A stretch of DNA of 64,000 bases from Flavivirga spongiicola (GCF_030540825.1 NZ_JAUOEO010000001.1:4043001-4107000); one strand, 5' to 3'. Shown: positions 27,116-36,537, counted from the first letter of the stretch. A program made the numbers and translations. The notes: generated from the sequence alone by a model not told the origin.

Positions 27116-27958
27116 ATGAAAAAAAATTATCTATTAATTACGCTTTTTATTTTTCAAATTAGTTTTATTAATGCACAAATAAAACTTGTACATTGGTTTG
27201 GCACAAATACGTCCACAGAAACTTACCCTCGTTCAGGATCTGCTCTTTCTTCTGAATTAACCACTGCTGCAGAGAATTATAATGGACTTAATACGTATGC
27301 TGATAATAGAAATGTTTGGAATAACCCAAGTACAGATGCAACTGTTGATCCAAATACGAGCCCATATCTTTCTTACGAATTAACAACTAACTCTGATGTT
27401 GAGTTTGATCGTTTTGTTATTGGTGGCGCTGCTGCTGTTGGAGGCTCTGTTCAACTCCAATTAAGGTGGAGTGTTGATAGTTATGCTAGCTCTTTAGGAG
27501 ATTTTACTCCTTTAAATAGTGGATATCAATTATTCTCTATTGATCTATCCTCAGCCAGTTCAGTTTCTACCGGTACTGTAGAATTTAGAGTGTATTTTTA
27601 TAATGCCTCTGGAAATATTTTCAATCCAGGATATTATTCTTATTCGTCGCCAGATGGTACACCGGCTTCATATGGAGATACAGCACAAGCTGTTAGTATA
27701 TGGGCTAAAGAATCGATTCTTGGCTTAGATTCTTTCAATAAAATTAATGTAGAATTGTATCCTAATCCAACTAGTGAGCGCATAAAAATTTCCGGACTAA
27801 AAAATACCGAAAACTATAATATTTACAATATTTTGGGATTAAAAGTTAAAGAAGGCAACATTTCAAATAAGCAAGAAATTAATATTCAGAACCTAAAAAG
27901 AGGTTTGTATTTTATTCAATTAGAAAGTGGATCAATTATTAAATTTATGAAAGAATAG
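27116..27958 (+). CDS. Secreted protein with type IX secretion C-terminal signal
   Basis: A 280-residue exported protein. Signal peptide MKKNYLLITLFIFQISFINAQ; the middle (residues 25-200) is a beta-rich domain of unknown type (LSYELTTNSDVEFDRFVIGG); the last 75 residues are a type A T9SS sorting domain (VELYPNPTSERIKISG ... YNILGLKVKEGN ... LKRGLYFIQLESG). It should be carried through the outer membrane by the T9SS and have its tail removed. A strong terminator follows. Confidence 0.85.
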   Translation: MKKNYLLITLFIFQISFINAQIKLVHWFGTNTSTETYPRSGSALSSELTTAAENYNGLNTYADNRNVWNNPSTDATVDPNTSPYLSYELTTNSDVEFDRFVIGGAAAVGGSVQLQLRWSVDSYASSLGDFTPLNSGYQLFSIDLSSASSVSTGTVEFRVYFYNASGNIFNPGYYSYSSPDGTPASYGDTAQAVSIWAKESILGLDSFNKINVELYPNPTSERIKISGLKNTENYNIYNILGLKVKEGNISNKQEINIQNLKRGLYFIQLESGSIIKFMKE

Positions 27959-27986
27959 ATTAATGTAGACTAACTATATTGCACGC

Positions 27987-28023
27987 AAAACCCCGAAACA
28001 TTCATAAAATGTTTCGGGGTTTT
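27987..28023. terminator. Strong two-way terminator
   Basis: A perfect 16-bp stem, AAAACCCCGAAACATT / AATGTTTCGGGGTTTT, with a 5-base loop. It lies between two convergent genes. Confidence 0.92.
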
Positions 28024-28036
28024 TGCCTTAAAAAAT

Positions 28037-28771
28037 TTACCTATTATTTTTTCGATGCTTTTTCACTTTACCATTTTGTTTAAAATAGTAGTAGTTATCG
28101 TCGTTATCGTAAATGCCATCATCCCAATCGTTATAATGGTTATCATGATGTCTATCGTCATTCCAATCATTATCATAATGATTTCCAAACTTATGGTTTA
28201 CAGAGCAGGATTGTACGCCACAAAAATTGCAATAATCACTATGCCTTTTTACTTGACCGCGAGTATTTACAATTTTCCCCCAATGGTTGTAAGCAACTCT
28301 TAAGCCACCTACTTGGCTTAATGAACCATGTCCATAACGATAATTCATATAAACAGAACCAGCACGCTTAATTTTTCCATATCTGTCGTAATTTAAATAT
28401 ACATTACCAATACGCCTTACCTTGCCATCTCTATCATGTGAAACAGAAACACCTCTATTATAACGATAAGGATTATACTTATAGCTTCTATTTCTAATGC
28501 CATAAGTTGTGTTTGTAGAGCCTCTTCTAGAGCTTCTTTTGTAATAATGATCATTGTGATAACCATCATTAGCATTGGTATTAAAATCAAAACTTCCGTC
28601 AGGGAAAATTAAAAATTCTACACCACGTTCTACAAACATAATGGGTTGTGCGTAACGGTAGCGTTTAGTTATATCTAAATTATTTTCTAGTTTTTGATGG
28701 TTTAGCTCTGTTGCGGATACAGTTGTTAATCCTATTAACAAACTTGCAAATAATAGTACTAATCTTTTCAT
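28037..28771 (-). CDS. Secreted His/Asp-rich protein, paralog of the basic one
   Basis: A 244-residue exported protein: signal peptide (MKRLVLLFASLLIGLTTVSA), the shared VERGVEFLIFPDGSFDFN motif, then repeats of the form GNVYLNYDRYGKIKRAGSVY (residues 115-160), which look like tandem strand-turn units. A CNFCGVQSC motif (near 183-191) and a stretch of His, Asp, Asn and Tyr (residues 195-230) suggest metal binding. Its relative at 25582 has a basic tail instead. Expressed from a sigma-54-type promoter inside a 73-base duplicated leader. Confidence 0.75.
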   Translation of the reverse strand: MKRLVLLFASLLIGLTTVSATELNHQKLENNLDITKRYRYAQPIMFVERGVEFLIFPDGSFDFNTNANDGYHNDHYYKRSSRRGSTNTTYGIRNRSYKYNPYRYNRGVSVSHDRDGKVRRIGNVYLNYDRYGKIKRAGSVYMNYRYGHGSLSQVGGLRVAYNHWGKIVNTRGQVKRHSDYCNFCGVQSCSVNHKFGNHYDNDWNDDRHHDNHYNDWDDGIYDNDDNYYYFKQNGKVKKHRKNNR

Positions 28772-28787
28772 AATTATAGGATTTTAC

Positions 28788-28860
28788 ATTTTGCCTACTC
28801 TTTAGCTTTTCGGCTTTCGCTGTTGCTTAATTGTTTTCAATTTGCGTGCCAAAAATGTAA
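28788..28860 (-). repeat. 73-base duplicated promoter and leader, copy A
   Basis: Differs at one base from 29635-29707. Each copy ends 14-16 bases before the start codon of its gene and contains a sigma-54-type promoter, so two unrelated coding regions share the same expression signal. Confidence 0.9.
28836..28851 (-). promoter_or_regulatory. Sigma-54-type promoter
   Basis: Minus strand TGGCACG CAAA TTGAA: exact -24 element, correct spacing, and a weaker -12 element (TTGAA against TTGCA). It lies about 65 bases before the start at 28771. Confidence 0.65.
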
Positions 28861-29173
28861 TTGTTTAATTGTTAACAGGTTAAATATTTGGTTGTTTCTA
28901 ACATAGAGAGAAATAACATTATTTTATTAAAAATTTATTTGACTTACATAATGGTTTAAAAAAATAGTGAAGCAATGCATTCAAAGCAGATATTTGGACT
29001 AATCTCACTTTTTAAGTGGGGTCTCATGTTTGACACCTTCACTCTTAGTTCGATTCAAGGATAAGTTTATTACATAAAAAAACCACTGTCAAAGGCAGTG
29101 GTTTTTGAGAGTGTTTTATTATTTTTAATCCTGTTTAACCTGTAACGTTTTTTTAGGACTAGTCAATAAGCTA
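28861..29173. other. Intergenic region with a terminator
   Basis: Apart from the terminator at 29078-29106, I see no gene in these 313 bases. A tRNA-like T-loop (GTTCGATTC, 29049-29057) is present, but no cloverleaf forms around it. Confidence 0.5.
29078..29106. terminator. Two-way intrinsic terminator
   Basis: AAAAACCACTG / CAGTGGTTTTT stem of 11 bp with a 7-base loop, downstream of the minus-strand gene at 29174. Confidence 0.85.
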
Positions 29174-29620
29174 TTAATTAAGCTCATCATAAGTATGAAT
29201 AGACTTCATGATATCTTCATAAAACAAAACAGCTGAAACTAAGTTTCCTCTATCGGAATACGGTAAAATCACTTTTTGAAACTCGACTGTGTTTTTTACG
29301 TAACTATCGGTGTTTTCGTGTTGATTATCAAGGGCTTTTCTGTTATCATTACTATTCGGAATGCCTAAAGTAGACATGGTAGTACCGGGCTTTGTAGCAA
29401 AAGCTATGTAGGGCAATATATTAGCTAGAACCTCAATTCTTTCAACATACAAGTCTAACAATTGACCTTTTTGCATGCGTTCTAGTTCTTCACCATCGTG
29501 ATACTTTTTTATACCTATATTTTTACTTATGATACTTTTAGGCGTGTCCTTTTTTTGAGCAAAACTATAGGCAGTAATTAAAAAAAGGCAAATACTTAAT
29601 AGGGTAATTTTTGTTTTCAT
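29174..29620 (-). CDS. Small secreted protein of unknown function
   Basis: A 148-residue exported protein with a clear signal peptide (MKTKITLLSICLFLITAYSFAQ). The mature part is mostly helical and polar (EELERMQKGQLLDLYVERIE) and contains no cysteine. I recognise no family. It shares a 73-base promoter and leader copy with the gene at 28037, so the two are probably switched on together. Confidence 0.65.
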   Translation of the reverse strand: MKTKITLLSICLFLITAYSFAQKKDTPKSIISKNIGIKKYHDGEELERMQKGQLLDLYVERIEVLANILPYIAFATKPGTTMSTLGIPNSNDNRKALDNQHENTDSYVKNTVEFQKVILPYSDRGNLVSAVLFYEDIMKSIHTYDELN

Positions 29621-29634
29621 GATTATGGGGTTAA

Positions 29635-29707
29635 ATTTTGCCTACTCTTTAGCTTTTCGGCTTTCGCTGTTGTTTAATTGTTTTCAATTTGCGTGCCAAA
29701 AATGTAA
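29635..29707 (-). repeat. 73-base duplicated promoter and leader, copy B
   Basis: The second copy of the element at 28788-28860, one base different (GTTGT against GTTGC), in front of the small secreted protein gene. Confidence 0.9.
29683..29698 (-). promoter_or_regulatory. Sigma-54-type promoter
   Basis: The same TGGCACG CAAA TTGAA as in copy A, inside copy B of the repeat, about 65 bases before the start at 29620. Confidence 0.65.
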
Positions 29708-29972
29708 ATGACTGAATTACAGCTTGTTGATTTGTTTTGTTGTTTTCACCTATTTATTGAGATAGGCAAATCTGACCATGAAATTGTATAATTTGAATAA
29801 AATATGTTTTAATCATGCCTTATTTCAATATAATTAGGAGGCTCTATTTAACTGTTTTTGGCTATTTTGACTTTTCGACTTCGCCTAAGATAAATTTAGA
29901 AGCAATAGCAGTCGTTCAAACTAACAGTTAGTATTATAAAAAACCTTATTTTTATAAAAACTAATCGTTTTA

Positions 29973-31049
29973 ATGAAAACCGAACTAGAGACCTGTAAAA
30001 ATTGTGAGAATCAATTTGAAGAAACGTTTAAGTTTTGTCCGCATTGTGGGCAGCAAACCAAGGAAGATCTCACTGTTGGTGTCTTGTTTTATAATACGAT
30101 AAGTAATTATTTTTCTTTTGATGCACGTTTTTTTAAAAGCTTTTTACCCTTATTATTTAAGCCTGGGTATTTAGCTAAAAAATTTATAGAAGGTAAACGC
30201 TTACTATATTTACATCCAGCGCAATTATACTTGTTTGTTTCGGTAGTCTTTTTCTTTTTATTAACTACGGTTGTGGTGAGAGACCAAGTTCAAGACTTAG
30301 ATACTGCCTTTAAGAAAACACGCGATACACCTATAATTTCAGATAATACAGTAGCTAAAGCACAACAAGCTTTAGATTCCGTAAAACTGGATAGTATTTT
30401 ACTGCCCTTAAAGGAGAAGGGGATTCCAGGAATGAAAGCGGAGCAGGTAAAAGCTTTGGATTCTTTAATAAAGGCCAGCAATAAAGATACTGTCGCCGAA
30501 ACATTAACTTTTGATTTTGATCAAAAAAAAGTAGACTCTTTAATAGCTATTGATGCTTCTGATACAGAAATTTATAGTGCCATGGGTGTGAGTGATGATG
30601 CCGGTTATCTTACCAAGAAATTTTATACACAAGTACTTAAGTTTTACAAACAGCGTAATGGCGGACAAATTTTACAAGCTATTTACGATACGATTCCTAT
30701 CTCGTTATTTGTTTTGCTGCCAATTTTTGCTTTTATATTAAAACTGTTATTCTTTAAACGAGGGCATTATGCACATCATTTAGTTTTTAGTTTTTATTTT
30801 TTCTCGTTTTTATTCACTGTTTTTAGCTTAATTCTGATAGTTAACAACTTTTTTGAAGTTCCGAATTGGATAGATTGGCTACTTGTCGTATCAACTTTCT
30901 TCTATTTATTTGTCGCTATTAAGCGATTTTATAATCATGGATGGTTTTTAAGCTTTATAAAAACGGGAATTTCTAGTTTTGTTTATTTAATGTTTGTAAT
31001 CCCAATAGCTATTATAATAGTTGGCTTAATTGGTTTCTTATTTTATTAA
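29973..31049 (+). CDS. DUF3667-type membrane protein with zinc ribbon
   Basis: A 358-residue protein. The N-terminal zinc ribbon CKNCENQFEETFKFCPHCGQ (residues 8-27) is followed by FDARFFKSFLPLLFKPGYLAKKFIEGKR and LYLHPAQLYLFVSVVFFF, typical of the Bacteroidota DUF3667 family. A long charged loop (95-210) separates the first helix from about four C-terminal helices. Function unknown. The next gene begins 22 bases later, so an operon is likely. Confidence 0.8.
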   Translation: MKTELETCKNCENQFEETFKFCPHCGQQTKEDLTVGVLFYNTISNYFSFDARFFKSFLPLLFKPGYLAKKFIEGKRLLYLHPAQLYLFVSVVFFFLLTTVVVRDQVQDLDTAFKKTRDTPIISDNTVAKAQQALDSVKLDSILLPLKEKGIPGMKAEQVKALDSLIKASNKDTVAETLTFDFDQKKVDSLIAIDASDTEIYSAMGVSDDAGYLTKKFYTQVLKFYKQRNGGQILQAIYDTIPISLFVLLPIFAFILKLLFFKRGHYAHHLVFSFYFFSFLFTVFSLILIVNNFFEVPNWIDWLLVVSTFFYLFVAIKRFYNHGWFLSFIKTGISSFVYLMFVIPIAIIIVGLIGFLFY

Positions 31050-31071
31050 TTTAAAAATGATTTAGTAATTA

Positions 31072-32037
31072 ATGCGTTTTATCACTTATGTCTCGAGTTT
31101 TGTATTAACCCTTGGCTGTATTTTAGCTTTTAACGATATAAACTTATCTTCTTTTGTTTTTATAATTACCATACCGGTACTATTCATAATAAACCTGCTG
31201 TTGCTTTTTTATTGGATTATTAGAAAAAAGAAGGCTTTTTTATTTCCATTATTAAGCCTTTTAATTTATTCGTTTTTATTTGACTCTTTTTTTCAAATAA
31301 ATTCTAAAAGAGAAGAAATAGAAGATGTTTCAATATTAACATATAATGCAAAGGGGTTTAGTTTAGACTATGTTACTGATAATGCTAATGGAAATATTGC
31401 AGACTTTATAAAAGAGAAAGATGCAGATATTGTATGTATTCAAGAGTTTTTTCACAAAAAAATTCCAGATTTTGAAATATATCCATATAGATTTTGGGGA
31501 TACCGTCCAGGGATTAAAAAATCACTTTCAGTAATATTTTCAAAATACCCAATTTTAGAAACTGGTTTTATTGATTTCCCTAATACGGTTAACAATGGTA
31601 TATATGCCGATATAGCTATAAAGAATAAAAAAATCCGAATTTATAATTTGCATCTACAATCATTTGGTATTAATTTAAACTCAGATGAGTTAAATGATAG
31701 CTCAGTATTTGAAAAAGTCTCAAAAACATTACAAATGCAAGCTAAACAATCTCAAATAATTAATGATAAATTGAACGCTTACAACGGTTTTAAAATAGTA
31801 TGTGGAGACTTTAATTCCACATCATTTTCATCGGTTTATAAAACTATAAAAGGGTCTTTACAAGATACATTTGTTGAACGAGGTTTTGGTTTAGGCACTA
31901 CTTATAATTTGCTTCACTATCCTTTAAGGTTAGATTTTGTTTTGATAGATAATAATTTTGAAGCTATTTCTCATGAAAATTATAGCTTAGGCTTATCTGA
32001 CCATGATCCAATTTTTGTGAAATTGAAATATAAATAG
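31072..32037 (+). CDS. Endonuclease/exonuclease/phosphatase family protein, membrane anchored
   Basis: A 321-residue protein with two to three N-terminal membrane helices (to residue 75) and a catalytic domain of the DNase I-like type: LTYNAKGF, IVCIQEFF (catalytic Glu), YNLHLQSF, VCGDFNST (Asp and Asn) and GLSDHDPIFV (Asp and His). All key residues are present. Such flavobacterial proteins may act on phosphoesters at the cell envelope; the substrate is unknown. Confidence 0.85.
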   Translation: MRFITYVSSFVLTLGCILAFNDINLSSFVFIITIPVLFIINLLLLFYWIIRKKKAFLFPLLSLLIYSFLFDSFFQINSKREEIEDVSILTYNAKGFSLDYVTDNANGNIADFIKEKDADIVCIQEFFHKKIPDFEIYPYRFWGYRPGIKKSLSVIFSKYPILETGFIDFPNTVNNGIYADIAIKNKKIRIYNLHLQSFGINLNSDELNDSSVFEKVSKTLQMQAKQSQIINDKLNAYNGFKIVCGDFNSTSFSSVYKTIKGSLQDTFVERGFGLGTTYNLLHYPLRLDFVLIDNNFEAISHENYSLGLSDHDPIFVKLKYK

Positions 32038-32284
32038 TTACTTGGAAACTCACTTATTTTTTTGATTGAAGTGAAAAAATGATATTCTATTTCAAGATGA
32101 ATGCTTTTTTGCACTATATAACCTGACTTCTTTTTTATAAGGATTAGATTGTTGCTAGCTTTGATATTTGATATTAAATAATCAGTTAGTATCTAGTGTT
32201 TATGAATTTTAAAAACCCTTGCGGCTTGTGTAACTTGTTGATATTTAGTAAATTGAGATCTTATTAATCCAAAAACATGTAATT

Positions 32285-32860
32285 ATGAAAAATTTTACTA
32301 ACCTCATTTCTTTTTGTTTTGCCGTTTTATTGTTAACGTCCTGTGCTACAAGGGCAGCATATCTCTCTCGTTCAGAAAGATTTAGTTCTTCATCATCAGG
32401 TATCTCTTTGGCTCCTAATACATCAAAGTCATCAAGTACTAGCAAAGCCTCTGCAGCGAATAGTGCGGCATTGAATATTTCCAATACAACTTCAAGGTCT
32501 GGTTTTCTTATTGGTATTTATTTTACAGGTATTGAGCTTGGTGAAAAATTTGAACTTCAACCTGAGGTGGATTTTTTAGTGGTTAAAGATTTAAACGAAA
32601 TTCAGGCACCAGTTTTAGTTAAATATAATGTAGCCGAAGAATTTAGTGTTTTAGCTGGTCCTAACCTAGGGTTTCTTGTAGATGCTCCTACCGGAATTAA
32701 ATCTTTCAACTTTGGTTTAGATTTTGGTGCAGCATATGATATCGCTGAAAAAATTAATATTAATGCGAGATATGGACTGGGTTTAGCTGATCTGTCAGAA
32801 AATGCAGGCGGCTCCTTAAAGCTGAGTGGCTTTCAAATTGGTGTAGGTTATCAATTCTAA
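32285..32860 (+). CDS. Lipoprotein-like outer-membrane beta-barrel protein
   Basis: A 191-residue protein with a lipobox (LLTSC, Cys19), a serine- and alanine-rich linker (25-72) and a C-terminal eight-strand barrel-like domain: LIGIYFTGIELGEKFELQPEV, PVLVKYNVAEEFSVLAGP and a final aromatic GVGYQF end. It fits the small porin-like barrel family of Bacteroidota, though a lipid anchor on a barrel is unusual. A palindromic terminator follows directly. Confidence 0.72.
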   Translation: MKNFTNLISFCFAVLLLTSCATRAAYLSRSERFSSSSSGISLAPNTSKSSSTSKASAANSAALNISNTTSRSGFLIGIYFTGIELGEKFELQPEVDFLVVKDLNEIQAPVLVKYNVAEEFSVLAGPNLGFLVDAPTGIKSFNFGLDFGAAYDIAEKININARYGLGLADLSENAGGSLKLSGFQIGVGYQF

Positions 32861-32880
32861 TTGAAAAGATTAACTAAAAA

Positions 32881-32908
32881 AAAACGAAAGCAAGCTTGCT
32901 TTCGTTTT
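32881..32908. terminator. Perfect palindrome, two-way terminator
   Basis: AAAACGAAAGCAAG / CTTGCTTTCGTTTT, 14 bp arms with no spare loop, followed by Ts; between convergent genes. Confidence 0.88.
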
Positions 32909-32930
32909 TTTTTAGTTTAAAAGCTAAAGC

Positions 32931-35714
32931 TTAGAGTTTGTCTTTTAAATATTTTCCTGTTTCTGAAGCTTTCGTATTAACAATATCTTCAGGAGTTCCG
33001 ATAGCAACTAAGTTACCGCCGGTTTCCCCACCTTCAGGACCTAAATCTATAATATAATCTGCACACTTGATAAGCTCTAAATTATGCTCTACAACTATAA
33101 TAGAATGATCATTTTCAATAAGCGCAGTAAAAGATTTTAAAAGCTTTTGAATGTCATGAAAATGCAGTCCAGTGGTGGGTTCGTCAAAAATAAAAAGCGC
33201 TTTATCCTTATTGTTGCCTTTTCCTAAAAAGGACGCTAATTTTATACGTTGAGCTTCACCTCCAGAAAGGGTGGAAGAGCTTTGTCCTAATGTGACATAC
33301 CCCAAACCAACATCCTGTAAAGGTTGGAGTTTGTTTTTAATTTTCGTTTGTTTCTGGGTATCAAAAAATTCGATGGCGTTATCTATAGTTAAATTTAAAA
33401 TATCATCAATACTTTTATCTCCAAAAGTCACCTCAAGTACCTCTTTTTTAAAGCGTTTTCCTTTACAGGTTTCACATTCTAAATGTACATCAGCCATAAA
33501 TTGCATTTCAATAGTTACTTCACCTTCACCTTTGCAAGTTTCACAACGTCCACCATCTACATTAAAAGAAAAATGTTTTGCCTGATAATTTCTTATGGTA
33601 CTTAATTTCTGTTTTGAAAACAAAGCTCTTATATCATCGTAAGCTTTTATATAGGTTACCGGGTTAGAACGTGAAGATCGGCCAATAGGGTTTTGATCAA
33701 CAAACTCTATATGCTTAATATTACTAAAATTACCTTCTAAACTTGTAAATTGACCTGGCTTATCTCCAAAATCAGTTAGTTTCTTTTGCAACGAAGGGTA
33801 GAGTATTTTTTTAATTAAGGTGCTTTTTCCGCTACCGGAAACTCCAGTTATAACGGTTAGCATACCAAGAGGAAAGCGAACGTCGATATTCTTTAGGTTA
33901 TTTTCACGAGCTCCTTTAATATCTACATAGTATTTTGAGGTTCTACGCTTCTTTGGTACTTCAATTTTCAGAGATTCATTTAAATATTGTGCTGTTAAAG
34001 AATCTGATGCCAGAATATCTGCATAATTACCATGAGCAACTACATGGCCACCAAAGGTTCCCGCTTCAGGACCAATATCTATAATACTATCGGCAGCAAT
34101 CATAATATCTTCATCATGCTCAACTACAATAACCGTATTTCCCAAATCACGAAGCGATTTTAATACAGAAATTAATCGTTCTGTATCTTTAGGATGCAAG
34201 CCAATACTGGGCTCGTCCAAAATATACATAGAACCTACTAAGCTACTTCCTAAGGAGGTTGCCAGATTAATACGCTGACTTTCACCGCCAGATAAGGTAT
34301 TTGATTTTCTATTAAGTGTTAGATAATTTAAGCCAACATTAGCGAGAAACGATAATCTGTTATTTATTTCTTTTAAAAGCCTATTGGCAATTTGCGTATC
34401 ATAATCGTTTAATTCTAACTGCTTGAAGAAGTTTGCTAGTTTACCTAAAGGCATTTCAACTAAATCTGTAATAGTAGCACCGCCAATCTTTATGTAATTT
34501 GCTTCTATGCGTAAACGTTTTCCATGACATGCTTTACACTTTGTTTTTCCGCGGTAACGCGATAACATAACGCGATTTTGAATCTTATATGCTTTAGATT
34601 CTAATTCTGCGAAAAAAGAATTTAATCCTTCAAAATATTGATTTCCGTTCCAAATAAGTTGTTTTTGAGTATCACTTAGCTCAAAATATGGCTTATGAAT
34701 AGGGAAATCAAATTTATGAGAATTATTCACTAATTGATCTCTATACCAACTCATACTTTCTCCACGCCATGGAAAAATGGCATTTTCATAAACAGAAAGG
34801 CCAGTATTTGGAATCACTAAATCATCATCAATGCCAATGATATCACCATAGCCCTCACATTTTGGACAAGCGCCATATGGATTATTGAAGCTAAATAGGT
34901 GCGCATTAGGCTCTAAGAAATTAATACCATCCAATTCAAACTTATTACTAAAAACACGCTGTTTGTTATCACTTAAAATTTCTATGACACATTCTCCTTT
35001 ACCTTCAAAAAACGCTGTTTGTATAGCATCTGCTAATCGATTAAGAAAATCTTCTTCATTCTTAAAAATAATTCTGTCAACAACTAATAGTATATTTTCC
35101 TCGTTTGTAAGGTCTTTAATTTCATCAATACGTGTCACTACATCTTTTATTTTAACCCTTGCATATCCTTGTTGCTGTAAAGCTTTAAGTTTGTCTTGCA
35201 TACTACGGCCTTCTTCTAAATGAATAGGAGCGAGGAGCAGTAGCTTTTCTCTTTCCGGAAAAGTTTTTAAATAATTTAAAACATCTGTAACAGTATCTTT
35301 TCTCACTTCGTCGCCAGAAACTGGTGAGTAGGTTTTACCGATTCTGGCAAATAATAGTTTTAAATAATCGTAAATCTCTGTAGTAGTGCCAACAGTTGAA
35401 CGTGGATTGGTTGAATTCACCTTTTGTTCAATAGCTATGGCAGGAGCAATTCCTTTTATGTAATCTACTTTAGGTTTATTTAATCTACCCAAAAATTGAC
35501 GGGCATAACTCGATAAGCTCTCCACATAACGTCTTTGCCCTTCAGCATATAGGGTATCAAATGCTAAACTAGACTTTCCTGATCCCGATAAACCCGTAAT
35601 AACTACTAACTTGTTTCTTGGTATCACTACATCGATATTTTTCAAATTATGCAATTTAGCACCTTTAACGATGATGTTTTCTTTAGGGTTTACTTCGGAA
35701 ATATTAGTATTCAT
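32931..35714 (-). CDS. uvrA: Excinuclease ABC subunit A
   Basis: DNA damage recognition ATPase of nucleotide excision repair, about 927 residues. Two ABC units: Walker A GLSGSGKSSLAFD and GVSGSGKSTLIKK; signatures LSGGESQRINLA and LSGGEAQRIKLA; and three zinc sites (CPKCEGYG with its partner CKACHGKR, CETCKGEGEV and CETCKGKRF). The start is placed at 35714 (MNTNISEV): the longer form would start at a TTG within a TATCTTTG -7 box at 35746-35739, so transcription begins after it. Confidence 0.95.
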   Translation of the reverse strand: MNTNISEVNPKENIIVKGAKLHNLKNIDVVIPRNKLVVITGLSGSGKSSLAFDTLYAEGQRRYVESLSSYARQFLGRLNKPKVDYIKGIAPAIAIEQKVNSTNPRSTVGTTTEIYDYLKLLFARIGKTYSPVSGDEVRKDTVTDVLNYLKTFPEREKLLLLAPIHLEEGRSMQDKLKALQQQGYARVKIKDVVTRIDEIKDLTNEENILLVVDRIIFKNEEDFLNRLADAIQTAFFEGKGECVIEILSDNKQRVFSNKFELDGINFLEPNAHLFSFNNPYGACPKCEGYGDIIGIDDDLVIPNTGLSVYENAIFPWRGESMSWYRDQLVNNSHKFDFPIHKPYFELSDTQKQLIWNGNQYFEGLNSFFAELESKAYKIQNRVMLSRYRGKTKCKACHGKRLRIEANYIKIGGATITDLVEMPLGKLANFFKQLELNDYDTQIANRLLKEINNRLSFLANVGLNYLTLNRKSNTLSGGESQRINLATSLGSSLVGSMYILDEPSIGLHPKDTERLISVLKSLRDLGNTVIVVEHDEDIMIAADSIIDIGPEAGTFGGHVVAHGNYADILASDSLTAQYLNESLKIEVPKKRRTSKYYVDIKGARENNLKNIDVRFPLGMLTVITGVSGSGKSTLIKKILYPSLQKKLTDFGDKPGQFTSLEGNFSNIKHIEFVDQNPIGRSSRSNPVTYIKAYDDIRALFSKQKLSTIRNYQAKHFSFNVDGGRCETCKGEGEVTIEMQFMADVHLECETCKGKRFKKEVLEVTFGDKSIDDILNLTIDNAIEFFDTQKQTKIKNKLQPLQDVGLGYVTLGQSSSTLSGGEAQRIKLASFLGKGNNKDKALFIFDEPTTGLHFHDIQKLLKSFTALIENDHSIIVVEHNLELIKCADYIIDLGPEGGETGGNLVAIGTPEDIVNTKASETGKYLKDKL

Positions 35715-35738
35715 AGGCTTTTTAAAGGAATAATTTTG

Positions 35739-35746
35739 CAAAGATA
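35739..35746 (-). promoter_or_regulatory. Bacteroidota -7 box of uvrA
   Basis: TATCTTTG (minus strand) fits TAnnTTTG and rules out the upstream TTG as the uvrA start. No clear TTG is seen at -33. Confidence 0.55.
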
Positions 35747-35811
35747 GTATAACTATTTCAGCTTAAAAAATGCATCATATTGCAAATAAATATTAAAAAA
35801 AATGATTAATT

Positions 35812-35948
35812 TTTGTTTTTTAGGAAGGAATGTTGTTATATTTGAATTCATTAATTAAATAATAAATCAACTCTCGCCTATAGCAAAACATTACTTTTAA
35901 ACATGTAACCCCAAGCAAAGAAGCCCTCTTCTATGCACTAAAAGTAAT
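35812..35948 (+). promoter_or_regulatory. Promoter and structured leader of the ECF sigma gene
   Basis: TTTG (35812-35815) and TATATTTG (35837-35844) with a 21-base spacer form a Bacteroidota promoter. The leader of about 105 bases can pair ATTACTTTTA (35890-35899) with TAAAAGTAAT (35939-35948), ending 4 bases before the ATG at 35953. The stem would cover the ribosome entry region. Confidence 0.55.
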
Positions 35949-35952
35949 TATT

Positions 35953-36537
35953 ATGCAATACGAATTTATTTCTGATGCTAATCTGGTTAGCAGTTATATT
36001 AAAGGTGAAGAAAGTGCTTTAGAAACTCTTATCACTAGGCACAAACAAAAAATTTATAGTTTTATTTATTCTAAAGTTTACGATAGAGATGTCGCAGAAG
36101 ATATCTTTCAAGATACTTTTATAAAAGTTATCCGAACGCTAAAACGTGGAGCTTATAATGAAGAAGGGAAGTTTTTACCATGGGTAATGCGTATTTCCCA
36201 TAACTTGGTTATTGATTTTTTTAGAAAAAATAAAAGAATGCCAAAATTTGATAACGCAGGAGAATTTAGTATTTTTTCTGTACTTAGTGATACTAGCTTA
36301 AATGCTGAAAAAAGTATCATTAAAGAACAAGTTGAAACAGACGTAAGACGTTTGGTAGATAAGCTTCCGGAAGACCAGAAAGAAGTACTACTAATGCGTA
36401 TTTATAATGATATGAGTTTTAAAGAGATATCAGATAGAACGGGGGTTAGTATTAACACAGCTCTTGGTAGAATGCGTTATGCTTTAATCAATTTAAGGAA
36501 GATTATAGATAAGCATAATATTGTTTTAACAAATTGA
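35953..36537 (+). CDS. ECF-type RNA polymerase sigma factor
   Basis: A 194-residue group 4 sigma factor. Region 2 contains VYDRDVAEDIFQDTFIKVIRTL and FLPWVMRISHNLVIDFFRK (residues 38-92), region 4 contains LPEDQKEVLLMRIYNDMSFKEISDRTGVSINTALGRMRYAL in pieces (140-180), the DNA-binding helix. No anti-sigma gene is next to it; instead a 48-residue conserved-looking ORF follows after 58 bases. Probably controls its own or a stress regulon. Confidence 0.9.
   Translation: MQYEFISDANLVSSYIKGEESALETLITRHKQKIYSFIYSKVYDRDVAEDIFQDTFIKVIRTLKRGAYNEEGKFLPWVMRISHNLVIDFFRKNKRMPKFDNAGEFSIFSVLSDTSLNAEKSIIKEQVETDVRRLVDKLPEDQKEVLLMRIYNDMSFKEISDRTGVSINTALGRMRYALINLRKIIDKHNIVLTN

Noticed and set aside
29010..29065. 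tRNA-like sequence with a GTTCGATTC T-loop
   Set aside because: No acceptor stem or D-arm can be formed around it and the T-stem has a mismatch; it is at best a decayed fragment.
32245..32484. Minus-strand 79-codon frame over the lipoprotein-like barrel gene
   Set aside because: Shadow of the gene at 32285, whose lipobox and barrel features are clear.
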